Source: an uncultured Mollicutes bacterium (GTDB lineage Bacteria; Bacillota_I; Bacilli_A; Acholeplasmatales; Anaeroplasmataceae). From it: a stretch of DNA of 39,886 nucleotides. The stretch covers positions 1-39,886 of the forward strand of contig CAMELE010000018.1 in the NCBI GenBank assembly GCA_945923475.1, in the 5' to 3' direction. The notes beneath the pieces were generated by a model. It made no database searches, was not told where the DNA came from, and saw nothing but the letters and a program-made list of their open reading frames with translations. The position numbers and the translations under genes are program-made. Of the stretch, positions 1 through 9,454 are shown one piece after another (within the stretch, counting starts at the first letter, position 1; each line of letters starts with the position of its first letter).

Positions 1-52
1 AATACCCGTGACTGGACTTTCACCAGTAAGACTAATGCCATGCCCGGCACAC
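1..52 (-). mobile_element. Probable 5' end of a group II (class C-like) intron, truncated by the window edge
   Basis: Read on the minus strand from base 52 toward the left edge, the sequence begins GTGTGCCGGGCATGGC, which fits the GUGYG 5' consensus of bacterial group II introns. It is followed by a short hairpin (ACTGG, loop TGAAAGT, CCAGT) carrying the GTGAAAGTCC-type element common near the start of domain I. The segment is much richer in G+C than its surroundings. It starts five bases past the stem of the rlmI terminator, the insertion preference known for class C group II introns. The reverse transcriptase gene and domain V would lie outside the window. The alternative is the end of another mobile element, since only 52 bases are visible. 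Confidence 0.6.
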
Positions 53-57
53 ATAGT

Positions 58-87
58 AAAATCAGCCTCGTTTTTGAGACTGATTTT
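58..87. terminator. Rho-independent terminator of rlmI, interrupted on the minus side by the intron
   Basis: The arms are 58-69 and 76-87 (AAAATCAG and CTC pairing with GAG and CTGATTTT, with one mismatch) around a six-base loop. On the plus strand the stem is followed by a T-rich tract. On the minus strand, which is the direction of rlmI, it is followed by ACTAT and then the GTGTG intron boundary. The rlmI stop codon lies just beside the stem. Confidence 0.65.
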
Positions 88-88
88 T

Positions 89-1252
89 TTATTTTACTCT
101 TAATATCATACATTTTAAATATAATTGCTCTTCTGATTGAAGTAACGCAGGATGATCTGGTGCTTGAATTCTGAAATCTAAAAATTGAATTGTTCTTCCT
201 GCATCATGCGCAGCTTCATTTACCATTTGCATAAATAAATCGGGTGTCATATGTTGTGAACAACTAAATGTTAATAAATATCCACCAGATTTAATAATCT
301 TCATTGCTTGCATGTTTATTTCCTTATATCCCCTGTATGCTTTCTTCAAAGATTCCTTATTTTTAGAAAAAGCAGGTGGATCGAGAATAATAACTGAGTA
401 CCTATTCTTAATATTTTCAGAATGCAAATAATCAAACACATCCACGCACTTGGCATTTAGCTGTGTAAAACCATTGAGTTTCGCATTATTTGCAATCTCA
501 TCACATGCACGCTGGGATATGTCACAGGCATCTACATGCAAAGCTCCATACTTACACGCATGAAGCGCAAAGCCACCAACATTTGAAAATGCATCTAATA
601 CCACTTGGTCTTTTGCATATAATCTCAAAATATCTCGATTTAGCTTCTGATCTAGAAAATAACCCGTTTTTTGACCATTTTCTATATCGACTATCATCTT
701 TATTCCATCTTCAACAATCTCGACTCTAGGGTCAAATTTACCATATAAGAAACCTTTCACTTGTTCTAAGCCTTCTTTTTCTCTAACAGGCATATCGCTA
801 CGTTCATAAATTCCTTTACAACCGGTTAATTCAACTAAGATATCAACTATATCTTGTTTAATCATATCCATACCTAAAGACATAAATTGAACCGATAAAT
901 AATCACCATATTTATCCACAACAAGTCCAGGTAAGAAATCAGCCTCACTAAATACTAATCTAGTTGCATTCCAGCCAAGATTCTTTCTATGTTCAATTGC
1001 ATATGATATTCTTTTTTTAAAAAAATCTTTATCTATAACTTCTTTTTCGTCTAATGATAATATTCTTACCATAATCTTTGAATTAGTATTTAAAAAACCA
1101 TATGCAACAAATTTATGATCATATGTATAAACACTGCAAACCTTACCATTTTCAATATTACCTTCAAAATTTATTATTTCATTATTAAATACCCAAGGAT
1201 AGCCATTTATAACATTAATTTCTTCGTTTTTATTTAATATAACCTTAAGCAT
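89..1252 (-). CDS. rlmI: Class I SAM-dependent rRNA methyltransferase, RlmI-like
   Basis: A 387-residue protein of the size and layout of RlmI, which makes 5-methylcytosine in 23S rRNA (position 1962 in E. coli). Residues 1 to about 75 look like a PUA RNA-binding domain. The SAM-binding motif I is LDAFSNVGGFALHA (about residues 219-234). The catalytic-site motif DPPAF starts at D291. The conserved SCS with the presumed nucleophilic Cys is at C331, within TFSCSQHM. All key motifs are intact. It is transcribed alone, with a TATAAT promoter upstream and a terminator just past the stop. Family assignment is firm; the exact target base is inherited from the family. Confidence 0.9.
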   Translation of the reverse strand: MLKVILNKNEEINVINGYPWVFNNEIINFEGNIENGKVCSVYTYDHKFVAYGFLNTNSKIMVRILSLDEKEVIDKDFFKKRISYAIEHRKNLGWNATRLVFSEADFLPGLVVDKYGDYLSVQFMSLGMDMIKQDIVDILVELTGCKGIYERSDMPVREKEGLEQVKGFLYGKFDPRVEIVEDGIKMIVDIENGQKTGYFLDQKLNRDILRLYAKDQVVLDAFSNVGGFALHACKYGALHVDACDISQRACDEIANNAKLNGFTQLNAKCVDVFDYLHSENIKNRYSVIILDPPAFSKNKESLKKAYRGYKEINMQAMKIIKSGGYLLTFSCSQHMTPDLFMQMVNEAAHDAGRTIQFLDFRIQAPDHPALLQSEEQLYLKCMILRVK

Positions 1253-1291
1253 AAAATCACATCCATTTCAAATTCTCGTAGTACTGAATTT

Positions 1292-1320
1292 ATTATATCA
1301 TTTTTATATAATCCTGTCTT
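1292..1320 (-). promoter_or_regulatory. Promoter of the rlmI-like gene
   Basis: On the minus strand, -35 AAGACA (1315-1320) and -10 TATAAT (1292-1297) are separated by exactly 17 bases, about 40 bases upstream of the ATG at 1252. The -10 is perfect and the -35 matches four of six consensus positions. Confidence 0.6.
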
Positions 1321-1375
1321 TAATTAAATATTAAAAAAAATCTAGCATTTAATTCTAAAAATTTACAAATAATTT

Positions 1376-1415
1376 ATAAAAAAAATGATGCTTAGTATTA
1401 AAAACTAAGTCATCA
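1376..1415 (-). terminator. Terminator ending the protease-Opp operon
   Basis: On the minus strand the stem is TGATG-CTTAGT pairing with ACTAAG-CATCA (1404-1415 with 1386-1396, one bulged base). It is followed by an uninterrupted T run (complement of 1376-1385). It lies seven bases beyond the stop codon of the last operon gene. Confidence 0.8.
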
Positions 1416-1422
1416 CCTTTTT

Positions 1423-1992
1423 TTAATCAATATAACTATAAATAGTAGAAATTGCAACATCCTTGCTATTCATTTTATATGAAGTACTTAATGTAGATAT
1501 CCTTTTATTATTTAAAGTAATATTAAATGGAAAATCACTTACAACCTCAACAGTAGGAGAATTTAATAAATCCTTAGCTGCGGATGCCTTAACAGTTGAA
1601 ATTAAACCATCATTATTAACTGTATAGCTTGTAAAATAGCTTTCATTTAAATTATACATGAATAATGTATCAGTCTTAATGTCCTCAATGGTTTCTACTG
1701 ATGTACTTTTTTCTAGAGTAAAGCTCGAATTTAGCATATATGTTTCTGTTGTAATAGTACCAGAAAGCTTATCCGTTTTTTCAAGCGAAATAGTTATAAC
1801 TCTTTTATATACCTCAGTTTGTCCATCCTTAATGCTTGTCGTAGTCACAACCTGATATGGTTCAGATATAGAGGCCTTAATGCTTGATACTAATGATTCA
1901 ATATTCTCAATATCCTTGTCGCCACCACATGAAGCTAAGGCTATAAGAGAGAATACCAAAACTGTAAATAATAAATATTTAATTTTTTTCAT
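1423..1992 (-). CDS. Small secreted lipoprotein of unknown function
   Basis: A 189-residue protein with a lipoprotein signal peptide (MKKIKYLLFTVLVFSLIALA) and lipobox ALAS-C with C22 as the lipidated residue. The mature part is about 167 residues, rich in Ser, Thr and beta-branched residues, with no Cys or recognisable catalytic motif; it is probably an all-beta domain. It begins 12 bases after the stop of the giant protease gene and has its own strong AAGGAGG site, so it is the last gene of that operon. A role as accessory or chaperone of the protease is possible only by position. I do not recognise the family. Confidence 0.75.
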   Translation of the reverse strand: MKKIKYLLFTVLVFSLIALASCGGDKDIENIESLVSSIKASISEPYQVVTTTSIKDGQTEVYKRVITISLEKTDKLSGTITTETYMLNSSFTLEKSTSVETIEDIKTDTLFMYNLNESYFTSYTVNNDGLISTVKASAAKDLLNSPTVEVVSDFPFNITLNNKRISTLSTSYKMNSKDVAISTIYSYID

Positions 1993-2004
1993 TTTCTCTC
2001 CTCC

Positions 2005-5000
2005 TTAGAACTTAGATTTTAATGCTACACCAGCAACTGTAATTAAGCTTAATAATGAAATCACAAGTGAACTAGCATAATTAAATGAATTATTTGCGAC
2101 TTCATTTACCGCATCAATTGTTGGTTTTAATGATGAACAATAATCGTTATATGATGAAATTAAAGCATTGTAGTTAGTTAAATCAAGAATCGCTCTTTCT
2201 GAAATAGTTAATTTACTTAATTCTTTAGCAAGATTATTTAATTCTGATAAACGATCAATTGTGAATACTGGATTAAGGCTATCTAGCTTTGCCTGCAATT
2301 TCTTTACATCTGCTGATGCTGTCTTAAACTTAAGATCTCTTAAATCCTTAGAAATTGCTGTAAGCTTATCACTCATAGCGTTAATTTCATCTTGGGTATA
2401 TCCAAATTTAGTTAAATCTGTACTCATATTAGCATATGCTGTACTTGCAGTATTAATTAAAGCCTCATCTGATAATGCCACAACAGAAATATTCATAATT
2501 CTTTCCATAGCCTCAAGATAAGAAACAGAATAGCTATCCATTGCTGTATATTTAGACTTTTGGGCATTATCAATACCACCAAAATATACCTCAAATATAA
2601 TTGAATTGTAGCCATTTAATTTTGAATTATTTGGAACAATTAGATTTAATGGCTTATTCTTACCAATCAAATTAACAAAATTTGTATAATATAAAATATT
2701 ACCATATACGTTGAAGTAATTTTGTAGTTGTTCATATCCCGGATCCTTTTCGGTTAAAGTTAATGATGAATCATAAGAGCATTCAAATGTAGGAGCATTA
2801 ATTGACTTAAATTCAACACTATTAAGTCCTGTGTATCCAAAGAAGGCATAATCTCCAATAACCCTTAATGAATCAGGTAAAACGATTGCTTTTACGTTCT
2901 TGTTAGCATTTCCGGCATAGAAGCCAATGCTATAAGTACCTTCAAGAACCTCTAATGTTTCAAAGCTTTTTGCGGCTGGAACCGAATGAAGGTTAAGCTT
3001 TTTCTCAGTAACATATGTATATAATATGCCATTATCAAGTCTCACATAATTATTTACAATTCCTGTTTCACTTAAAACACCGTTGTTATTATAATTAATA
3101 CTTTCTAAAGAAGTTGTGTCAAGGAAAGCATGATCTCCAATAAATTTCAAATCCTTTGAAATAGTAAATGATGTTAATTCTGTTGATTTATAGAATGCAC
3201 CTTCCCCAATTGATTCAAGCTTAGGAGCAGTAAAGCCTGAAATCTTTGTCATTTGGAATGCATATGAGCCTATATTAGTTAGCTTTGGAGCATTTATGCT
3301 TGAAATTAATCCTGAAGCTGCGAATCCAAAATCAGATACACTTAACGCGTTAGATAAATCAACATTAGTCAATTTAGCTGTACCACCAAAAGCGCCCTTG
3401 CCCACTATTTCAACATTTGTTAAGTTGATTGAGTTTAAATTTGCACAATCAGCAAATGCATAGTTTCCTACTACCTTGATAGCATTAGATAAAGTAACAC
3501 TCTCTAATTCTAAGCACTGTCTAAATGCATTTTCTGCTATATCACATGTACCATTGTTAATAACTGAAGTTAGCTTATTACAATTCATAAATGCGCCTAC
3601 ACCTAGCTTTGTTAATGATGAAGGTAATTCAACACTTGTAAATATAGGAGCTTGTAAAGCTGAAGCTGTAGCTGCTTCATCACATGAAAATGCATAAGCT
3701 GCAATTTCCTTAACCTTAGGGATAGATATAACCCCAAGCTTATTACAATTTCTAAATGCTGATTCTCCAATGAATAGCACATTTGGCATATTTGCTTCTG
3801 CAATCTTTGTTTTATAGAATGAACTTTCACCAATCTTTTCAATATTTTCAAAATTAAAGCTTAACAAATTTATACATTCATAGAATGTCTCAGCTTTGAT
3901 TTCCTTGAATGATGTAGGAACAGTTACTTCTACTAAAGAATTACACTTCTTAAATACACCCTCATCAATAGTCGCATTATCACCAATTACTACTGATAAG
4001 ACACTTGATTGCTCAAATGAATGATATAAAACATTTGCATTACTTGAAATTGTTAAATATTTGATACCAGTATTATAGAACGAATACTTTCCAATTAAGG
4101 TAATCTTATCTAGATTATTAACAGTTGATAGATTAGAACAATTATAGAATAATTTATCTGAAATATCTTGCTTTTCATTTAATGAAACAGATGCTAAATT
4201 AGGACAGCTTGCAAATACTCCGATACCTAAATCTACTTTGTTATTAATTGTAACACTAGTAATACCACTAACACCAGAGAAAGCATAATCACCAATCGCA
4301 GTAATATTACTTGGTAATGTGTAATCTCCTAATTCAGCCTTAGGAGCTACTAATAATATCTTATTGTTAGCTACAAGCATACCGTTTTCAGATGTATAAT
4401 TAGGATTGTTTTCATTTACAACAAATGTCGAAACGCCACTATTTGCAAACATACTTTGTTCTAAAGTACTGAAGAATGTTTTTTCTTGAAATTCAACCGT
4501 GCTCAATTTAGGATTATTTGCAAATGCATAGCTAGATACATTAACACTACTATTTGGTAGTACTATTTTTTCTAGATTAGCATTATTCTCACATGCCTTT
4601 TCATTAATATATTCTACTGAACCATTAATAATAATTTCTTTTAAATTTTCGTTTTTACTGATCGCGTTTGTACCAATTGATATCAGCTTACCATTTATTG
4701 TAATGCTTGTTAAATTTTTACAATTATAGAATGCACGGTCTGGAATAGCTGTAGCATTTAAGGTGATACTAGTTATACCTGAATTTTCAAACATACCAGC
4801 ACTAATTTTTGTTGATTCATTTGTCACAATCTTTGTTAAATTAGTACAGTTGTAGAATGTTTTTTCACCCGCATTACGAACCTTTGTCAAATCTACCTCA
4901 GTAAGTGATTTACATCCAGCAAAGCCATAGGCTCCAATTGTATAGCAATTATTAAGATTAATTTCCTTTAAATTGTCGCAGCCTTCAAATGCATTGTGTC

Positions 5001-8000
5001 CAACTACTTCTACATCCTCTAGATTGATTGATTCAAGAGCACTAGAATTATATTTTTTAGTATCATATGCAAATGCATATTCCTTTATAAATCTAATTGT
5101 AGATGGTAATGTCACAGACTTTAAGCTTGGACAATTGTAGAATGCATACTTTTGAATTTGTTCTACTCCCTCCGGAACTACTACACTAGTAATTTTTGTA
5201 TTTCCATAAGGAACCTTATTTGCATCTCCATCATCATCAGGATTTACATCCGTATCATCTGATTCATATAATGAAAATGCATATGGTCCAATGTATAAAA
5301 TTCCCTTATCATCTGGAATAACTACATCTCCACCTAAGCCCTTATAAGAAACTAAAACTCTATTTTCAACAATAAATTCATTTAAAACTGTAATTTTAAT
5401 TCTAGCAATAATAGATGTACCCTCTGCTTGAAGAGTAATATTTGTACTTCCCTCCTTCAAAGCGGTTACAACACCATTTTCATCAACAGAAGCCACAAGA
5501 CTATTTGATGATTTCCATACAAAGCTATACTTATCCTCTACATACCAAGGACTAACATTATAATGAAGCTTAATGCTTTCTCCAGGGTACATATTAGGAC
5601 TAGGTACTGAGCTTGTATAGACTATAGCACCAGTTTTTGCAATATCACTTACCCCATATGATTTGGGATGAGCATAAAGTGTATCAAAGTAATCAAATGT
5701 TAGTTCTTTAATATTTTCTGTACCAGAATAAGCCTTCTTAATTGCATATGCTGTACTTTCTTTAGTATCCTTAACATTTACTGTAATCTGTGCATAATAT
5801 CCTCTTCGGTGGTCGTAACAAGAAATAACTGCACGGCCCTTTGCGTATGGCATTACAACACCATTATGAACCTTTGCAACACTTTCATTACTGCTCGTCC
5901 AATTTAAATAAGAAAAATATGATTTATCTTCATTTGAAGCTGAGCACAAATATTGAGTTAAATCTAATGGTTCATTCACATATCCAGTAATAATACTCAT
6001 TTTAGCACTTGTTGAATTTCCGTCTGTTGTATACCAAATTGATTCTGATGTGCCTGGAAGTTCTACAACAAATACATTTGTATTTAGTGCGTAGTCATCA
6101 ATGTTAAAGCTTAGTGCATTATTTACAATTGCATCATGATCTCTAGTTTCTAGGAAATCAGTAATTTCAATTTTAATATCTGTATCTGCACCCTTTTTGC
6201 TGTAAACAGGAATTGGGTCTGAAGTTAAAATAGTATAGGTCTTATCGTTATTAAAAGAAATTGGGGTAATTGATTGAACATAGTGATTATCATATACTGT
6301 TAAGGTTACATAATAACGATACTTCTTTAATGTCTTATCATATACCTTTTGATATTTAGCTTCCTTTATGATTGGAGCTTCATTATCCATTACAAAATCA
6401 AATCCAAAGGAATTACGAACATTCGTAGAAATACCTCCATCACCATAATCGATTGTACCAACCATATTAAAGCGATATGTACGATTATTAACCAATCCTA
6501 GTGAAGAGCTCTTTTGTCTTAAATATTGATAATATGGCCTTGCTGATCCATTATATCCAAATGCTTTTGAGCAGTTATAATCAATCATTTCATAAATTAC
6601 TTCACCAGTTACAGTATCTGTAATTGTATATGTCATAGTTTTAGCAGCTCTTAAGCAGCCTGCATAAACAACGCTAAGTCCATCAATAGTACCATGATCC
6701 TCTGAGATTGCAATATGATCTAATGAACCAGGAATTGCAGAATATTGAGATTCATCAATATCATAAATATATGTTCCAAGCGGAATAATATAGTTATTCA
6801 TATAAGATCCATATGGTCTTGTAGCATAATAATCAGCAGCAATCTTGTCTTCATCATCGATAGAGCCATCATGAGCCTCAGTTTCTACCTCGAAGAAGGT
6901 CTTGTCAAATAAAGGAGCTTCTGTCCAATCCCCATAGAATGCTAGGAATGGAGCATTTAATGAAGTTTCATTAGAATCAGTTGGAATTGCCTTAACAAAG
7001 CCTTCAACATAAATTCCATATGGGAAGCCGTTTTCTATATAACTACGGTCTTTATCTGATAATTCATATGCTATAACTACATTTACCTTACCATTTGCAG
7101 GTACTGTTACTTCATTATTAGAAATAGCTGAGCCATTAGCTGTAGCTTTAAATGAATTATCTAAAACATATGATTTTTCAGCTACATACTCTTCATCAGA
7201 TGATGAAACAGTTTCAGTTAAAGCAGTTAAATCAAGCGTATATGTAATTGCTTTTTCTGAAATATTATTAATTGTAAATGCTAATTCATATTTTCCTGTG
7301 CGCTTTGCATCATCACCTAGTTCAATTTTTGGCTTATCAATACCATCAACACTAATATATCCATTAGTATTAATCGCATTTTTTAAATTAGCAAGTCCTG
7401 CACCCTGCTTACGTGGTGTATATGCATTTCCTTCCTCGTTTAAGGCAATTGTAGCTGTAGACATTAATAGGCTATATGCCATATTCATAATTTCTTTTGA
7501 GGTAGCATTAGGATACTTTTCTTTTAAATATTGTCTAATAAGTACAACTACACCGCACATATTAGGAGCCGCCATTGAAGTACCACTCATTGAATCATAT
7601 GAATCTCCAGGAATAGCGGATTTAATTTCGCCACCATGAGCAGTGATTTCTGGCTTTAATTCAAGTGATGGAGTAGGTCCCCAGCTTGAGAAATCAGAAA
7701 TAAATGGTCCAGCTAAATTAGTCGTTGAAACAGTTATTGTACCAGACTTCTTCTCTGCTAATTTAAGTCCTACCTCTTTTGTTACAGAAATAGCAGGAAT
7801 ATGGTCCTTATCGGTAATAGACATTGAGATATCGCCCTCAACATTATTATAAATAATAACCGCAACTGCACCATTTTTCTTCGCATTCTTTACCTTTTCA
7901 TCAAATGTATTTGAACCACGCTTAACAAGAGCAATTTTTCCCTTAACATCGATTCCATTATATGAAGCATCGATACCAACTCCAGGGATAGTAACATATT

Positions 8001-9438
8001 GATAAGTTTTTGTACCAGCTGTGTTTAGCTCTGAGTCAACTTTACATAAGTCCTTAACAAATTCTTGCTTCTTTGCAGTAACATCTGCACTCTCTGTAAA
8101 GAAGAATGTATAGTCATTATTTGCAACTAAATAGTTACTCTTAAGACCACTAATTGAAGCTACTGATAATGTATTTGAATATGATGATGGAGAACCTACC
8201 GTTCCTGAATCTGGATTAGATACCTTGTTAACATTTCCATTAGGTCCGCCAAAGCCTGATGAATAATCATTACTTGCAGCCGCAATTAATGAAATACCAG
8301 CCTCTTCAATTGCATCATATACTGCATTGATACTATCATTATCAGCTTCTCTACTAAATCCACATGATGTACCAAGTGACATATTAATACAATCAACACC
8401 AAGAACTACTGAATCCTCAAGCGCCGCAACAATATCTTCTGCTTCAGCACCACTAGTTGTATCACCGAATACCTTCATTAATGCTAGCTGAGTATTGGTT
8501 GCAACACCTGTAATAACATCATCTTTTCCACCAATAATACCAGCAACATGGGTTCCATGCTCTGAATCATATGGGTTAACATCAAAATCCTTATCTGCAT
8601 AATCATACATGAAAGGGATTTTTTTACTATAATATAAATCCTCTGGTTTTAAATTTTTTGTTGATTCATATGCATTTAATTCTGTAATAACTTTAGAAAT
8701 TGAATCAACATTAATAACCTCTTTTTCAGGTTGATTCTTAAACACAGAATGTGAGCATTGGAATCCAGAGTCAAGAACCGCAACTACAGTTCCTTCTCCA
8801 TTGTAGCTTACACTAGATGAATTAAAAATACCTGTTGGATATACGTCTACAATATTTTGAACAGCACCACTACTAGATGAATCCTCTGTCGATGCTTGAG
8901 GTAAATTATATGTATCAGATAAAATAACCTTATCAACTAATGGATTATTTTCGATTTCGCTGATTTTACCATAAGTTGTAGTCGTAGAAAAGCCATTTAA
9001 AACTGTACGATATCTATGCTTAATTCCACTGATTAAGGAATTAGCTTGAAGCTCATTAATAGCCTTTGTTTGCTCGTTAATAATGCTTGAAAGCTTAATT
9101 GCTGCAGCATTACTTTCAACAAACTCCGAAACAGTTGCATATGCGCTTGCATAATAATCATTATAGTAATCAATTAAAGGATTAGTACTTAAAGATACAA
9201 TTATATTTACCTCATCACTATCCTTATATCCATTATTCTTAAGAAGATACTCTGCTTTAATTTGAGATGTACGAGTTTCTTGTGAAATAGATTGATCAGA
9301 CTTTAAAACTCTTAAGGTAGTAGAATCATCTAATGATGAATCATCTCCCTTTTGTGAATTTGAAGAATTACAGCTAGTGATAGCTACTGCTGATAATGCA
9401 CATAATGAAGCTATTAATGTTCGCTTTAAATATTTCAT
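2005..9438 (-). CDS. Giant cell-surface subtilisin (S8) with PA, Ig-like and BspA-type LRR domains
   Basis: A 2477-residue exported serine protease. It has a lipoprotein signal with lipobox ITS-C23, then an I9-like propeptide (about 40-175). The S8 catalytic domain carries D223 (AVLDSG), H294 (HGTHVAG) and S621 (GTSMAAP), with a PA insert at about 470-570 as in streptococcal C5a peptidase and lactococcal PrtP. Fn3-like beta domains follow, then a Big_2-type Ig domain near 1330. A long run of LRR_5 (BspA-type) repeats covers about 1370-2220, then a helical region, and a C-terminal hydrophobic segment ending KSKF with no LPXTG. The catalytic triad is complete. It follows the Opp transporter genes by 16 bases, behind a GAAAGGAG site, suggesting it supplies peptides for import. 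The LRR tract could bind host or food proteins. Confidence 0.93.
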   Translation of the reverse strand: MKYLKRTLIASLCALSAVAITSCNSSNSQKGDDSSLDDSTTLRVLKSDQSISQETRTSQIKAEYLLKNNGYKDSDEVNIIVSLSTNPLIDYYNDYYASAYATVSEFVESNAAAIKLSSIINEQTKAINELQANSLISGIKHRYRTVLNGFSTTTTYGKISEIENNPLVDKVILSDTYNLPQASTEDSSSSGAVQNIVDVYPTGIFNSSSVSYNGEGTVVAVLDSGFQCSHSVFKNQPEKEVINVDSISKVITELNAYESTKNLKPEDLYYSKKIPFMYDYADKDFDVNPYDSEHGTHVAGIIGGKDDVITGVATNTQLALMKVFGDTTSGAEAEDIVAALEDSVVLGVDCINMSLGTSCGFSREADNDSINAVYDAIEEAGISLIAAASNDYSSGFGGPNGNVNKVSNPDSGTVGSPSSYSNTLSVASISGLKSNYLVANNDYTFFFTESADVTAKKQEFVKDLCKVDSELNTAGTKTYQYVTIPGVGIDASYNGIDVKGKIALVKRGSNTFDEKVKNAKKNGAVAVIIYNNVEGDISMSITDKDHIPAISVTKEVGLKLAEKKSGTITVSTTNLAGPFISDFSSWGPTPSLELKPEITAHGGEIKSAIPGDSYDSMSGTSMAAPNMCGVVVLIRQYLKEKYPNATSKEIMNMAYSLLMSTATIALNEEGNAYTPRKQGAGLANLKNAINTNGYISVDGIDKPKIELGDDAKRTGKYELAFTINNISEKAITYTLDLTALTETVSSSDEEYVAEKSYVLDNSFKATANGSAISNNEVTVPANGKVNVVIAYELSDKDRSYIENGFPYGIYVEGFVKAIPTDSNETSLNAPFLAFYGDWTEAPLFDKTFFEVETEAHDGSIDDEDKIAADYYATRPYGSYMNNYIIPLGTYIYDIDESQYSAIPGSLDHIAISEDHGTIDGLSVVYAGCLRAAKTMTYTITDTVTGEVIYEMIDYNCSKAFGYNGSARPYYQYLRQKSSSLGLVNNRTYRFNMVGTIDYGDGGISTNVRNSFGFDFVMDNEAPIIKEAKYQKVYDKTLKKYRYYVTLTVYDNHYVQSITPISFNNDKTYTILTSDPIPVYSKKGADTDIKIEITDFLETRDHDAIVNNALSFNIDDYALNTNVFVVELPGTSESIWYTTDGNSTSAKMSIITGYVNEPLDLTQYLCSASNEDKSYFSYLNWTSSNESVAKVHNGVVMPYAKGRAVISCYDHRRGYYAQITVNVKDTKESTAYAIKKAYSGTENIKELTFDYFDTLYAHPKSYGVSDIAKTGAIVYTSSVPSPNMYPGESIKLHYNVSPWYVEDKYSFVWKSSNSLVASVDENGVVTALKEGSTNITLQAEGTSIIARIKITVLNEFIVENRVLVSYKGLGGDVVIPDDKGILYIGPYAFSLYESDDTDVNPDDDGDANKVPYGNTKITSVVVPEGVEQIQKYAFYNCPSLKSVTLPSTIRFIKEYAFAYDTKKYNSSALESINLEDVEVVGHNAFEGCDNLKEINLNNCYTIGAYGFAGCKSLTEVDLTKVRNAGEKTFYNCTNLTKIVTNESTKISAGMFENSGITSITLNATAIPDRAFYNCKNLTSITINGKLISIGTNAISKNENLKEIIINGSVEYINEKACENNANLEKIVLPNSSVNVSSYAFANNPKLSTVEFQEKTFFSTLEQSMFANSGVSTFVVNENNPNYTSENGMLVANNKILLVAPKAELGDYTLPSNITAIGDYAFSGVSGITSVTINNKVDLGIGVFASCPNLASVSLNEKQDISDKLFYNCSNLSTVNNLDKITLIGKYSFYNTGIKYLTISSNANVLYHSFEQSSVLSVVIGDNATIDEGVFKKCNSLVEVTVPTSFKEIKAETFYECINLLSFNFENIEKIGESSFYKTKIAEANMPNVLFIGESAFRNCNKLGVISIPKVKEIAAYAFSCDEAATASALQAPIFTSVELPSSLTKLGVGAFMNCNKLTSVINNGTCDIAENAFRQCLELESVTLSNAIKVVGNYAFADCANLNSINLTNVEIVGKGAFGGTAKLTNVDLSNALSVSDFGFAASGLISSINAPKLTNIGSYAFQMTKISGFTAPKLESIGEGAFYKSTELTSFTISKDLKFIGDHAFLDTTSLESINYNNNGVLSETGIVNNYVRLDNGILYTYVTEKKLNLHSVPAAKSFETLEVLEGTYSIGFYAGNANKNVKAIVLPDSLRVIGDYAFFGYTGLNSVEFKSINAPTFECSYDSSLTLTEKDPGYEQLQNYFNVYGNILYYTNFVNLIGKNKPLNLIVPNNSKLNGYNSIIFEVYFGGIDNAQKSKYTAMDSYSVSYLEAMERIMNISVVALSDEALINTASTAYANMSTDLTKFGYTQDEINAMSDKLTAISKDLRDLKFKTASADVKKLQAKLDSLNPVFTIDRLSELNNLAKELSKLTISERAILDLTNYNALISSYNDYCSSLKPTIDAVNEVANNSFNYASSLVISLLSLITVAGVALKSKF
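2780..5340 (-). repeat. Tract of LRR_5 (BspA-type) repeats within the protease
   Basis: About 850 residues of repeats, each about 22-24 residues, of the form I-x-x-x-A-F-x-x-C-x-x-L-x-x-V-x-L. AFxxC appears as AFYNCPSL, AFEGCDNL, GFAGCKSL and many degenerate variants. Several units have lost the Cys or the AF pair. The repeats diverge at DNA level, so the array is old. Boundaries are approximate. Confidence 0.85.
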
Positions 9439-9454
9439 TTTTTTTTGCTCCTTT

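Noticed and set aside
1-52. Left edge as the end of an IS200/IS605 element
   Set aside because: The minus-strand GTGTG start, GTGAAAGTCC hairpin and placement behind a terminator fit a group IIC intron better.
2005-2100. Sortase anchoring of the giant protease
   Set aside because: A hydrophobic C-terminus with a basic end is present, but no LPXTG-like motif precedes it, and no sortase gene is in the window.
3612-3851. Minus-strand frame of 79 codons inside the protease gene
   Set aside because: It is in a different frame of the LRR tract, rich in Leu/Gln from repeat shadowing, with no start signal.
2780-5340. LRR tract as a CRISPR or satellite-like DNA array
   Set aside because: The periodicity is at protein level with diverged DNA, in one open frame, with no conserved direct repeat.
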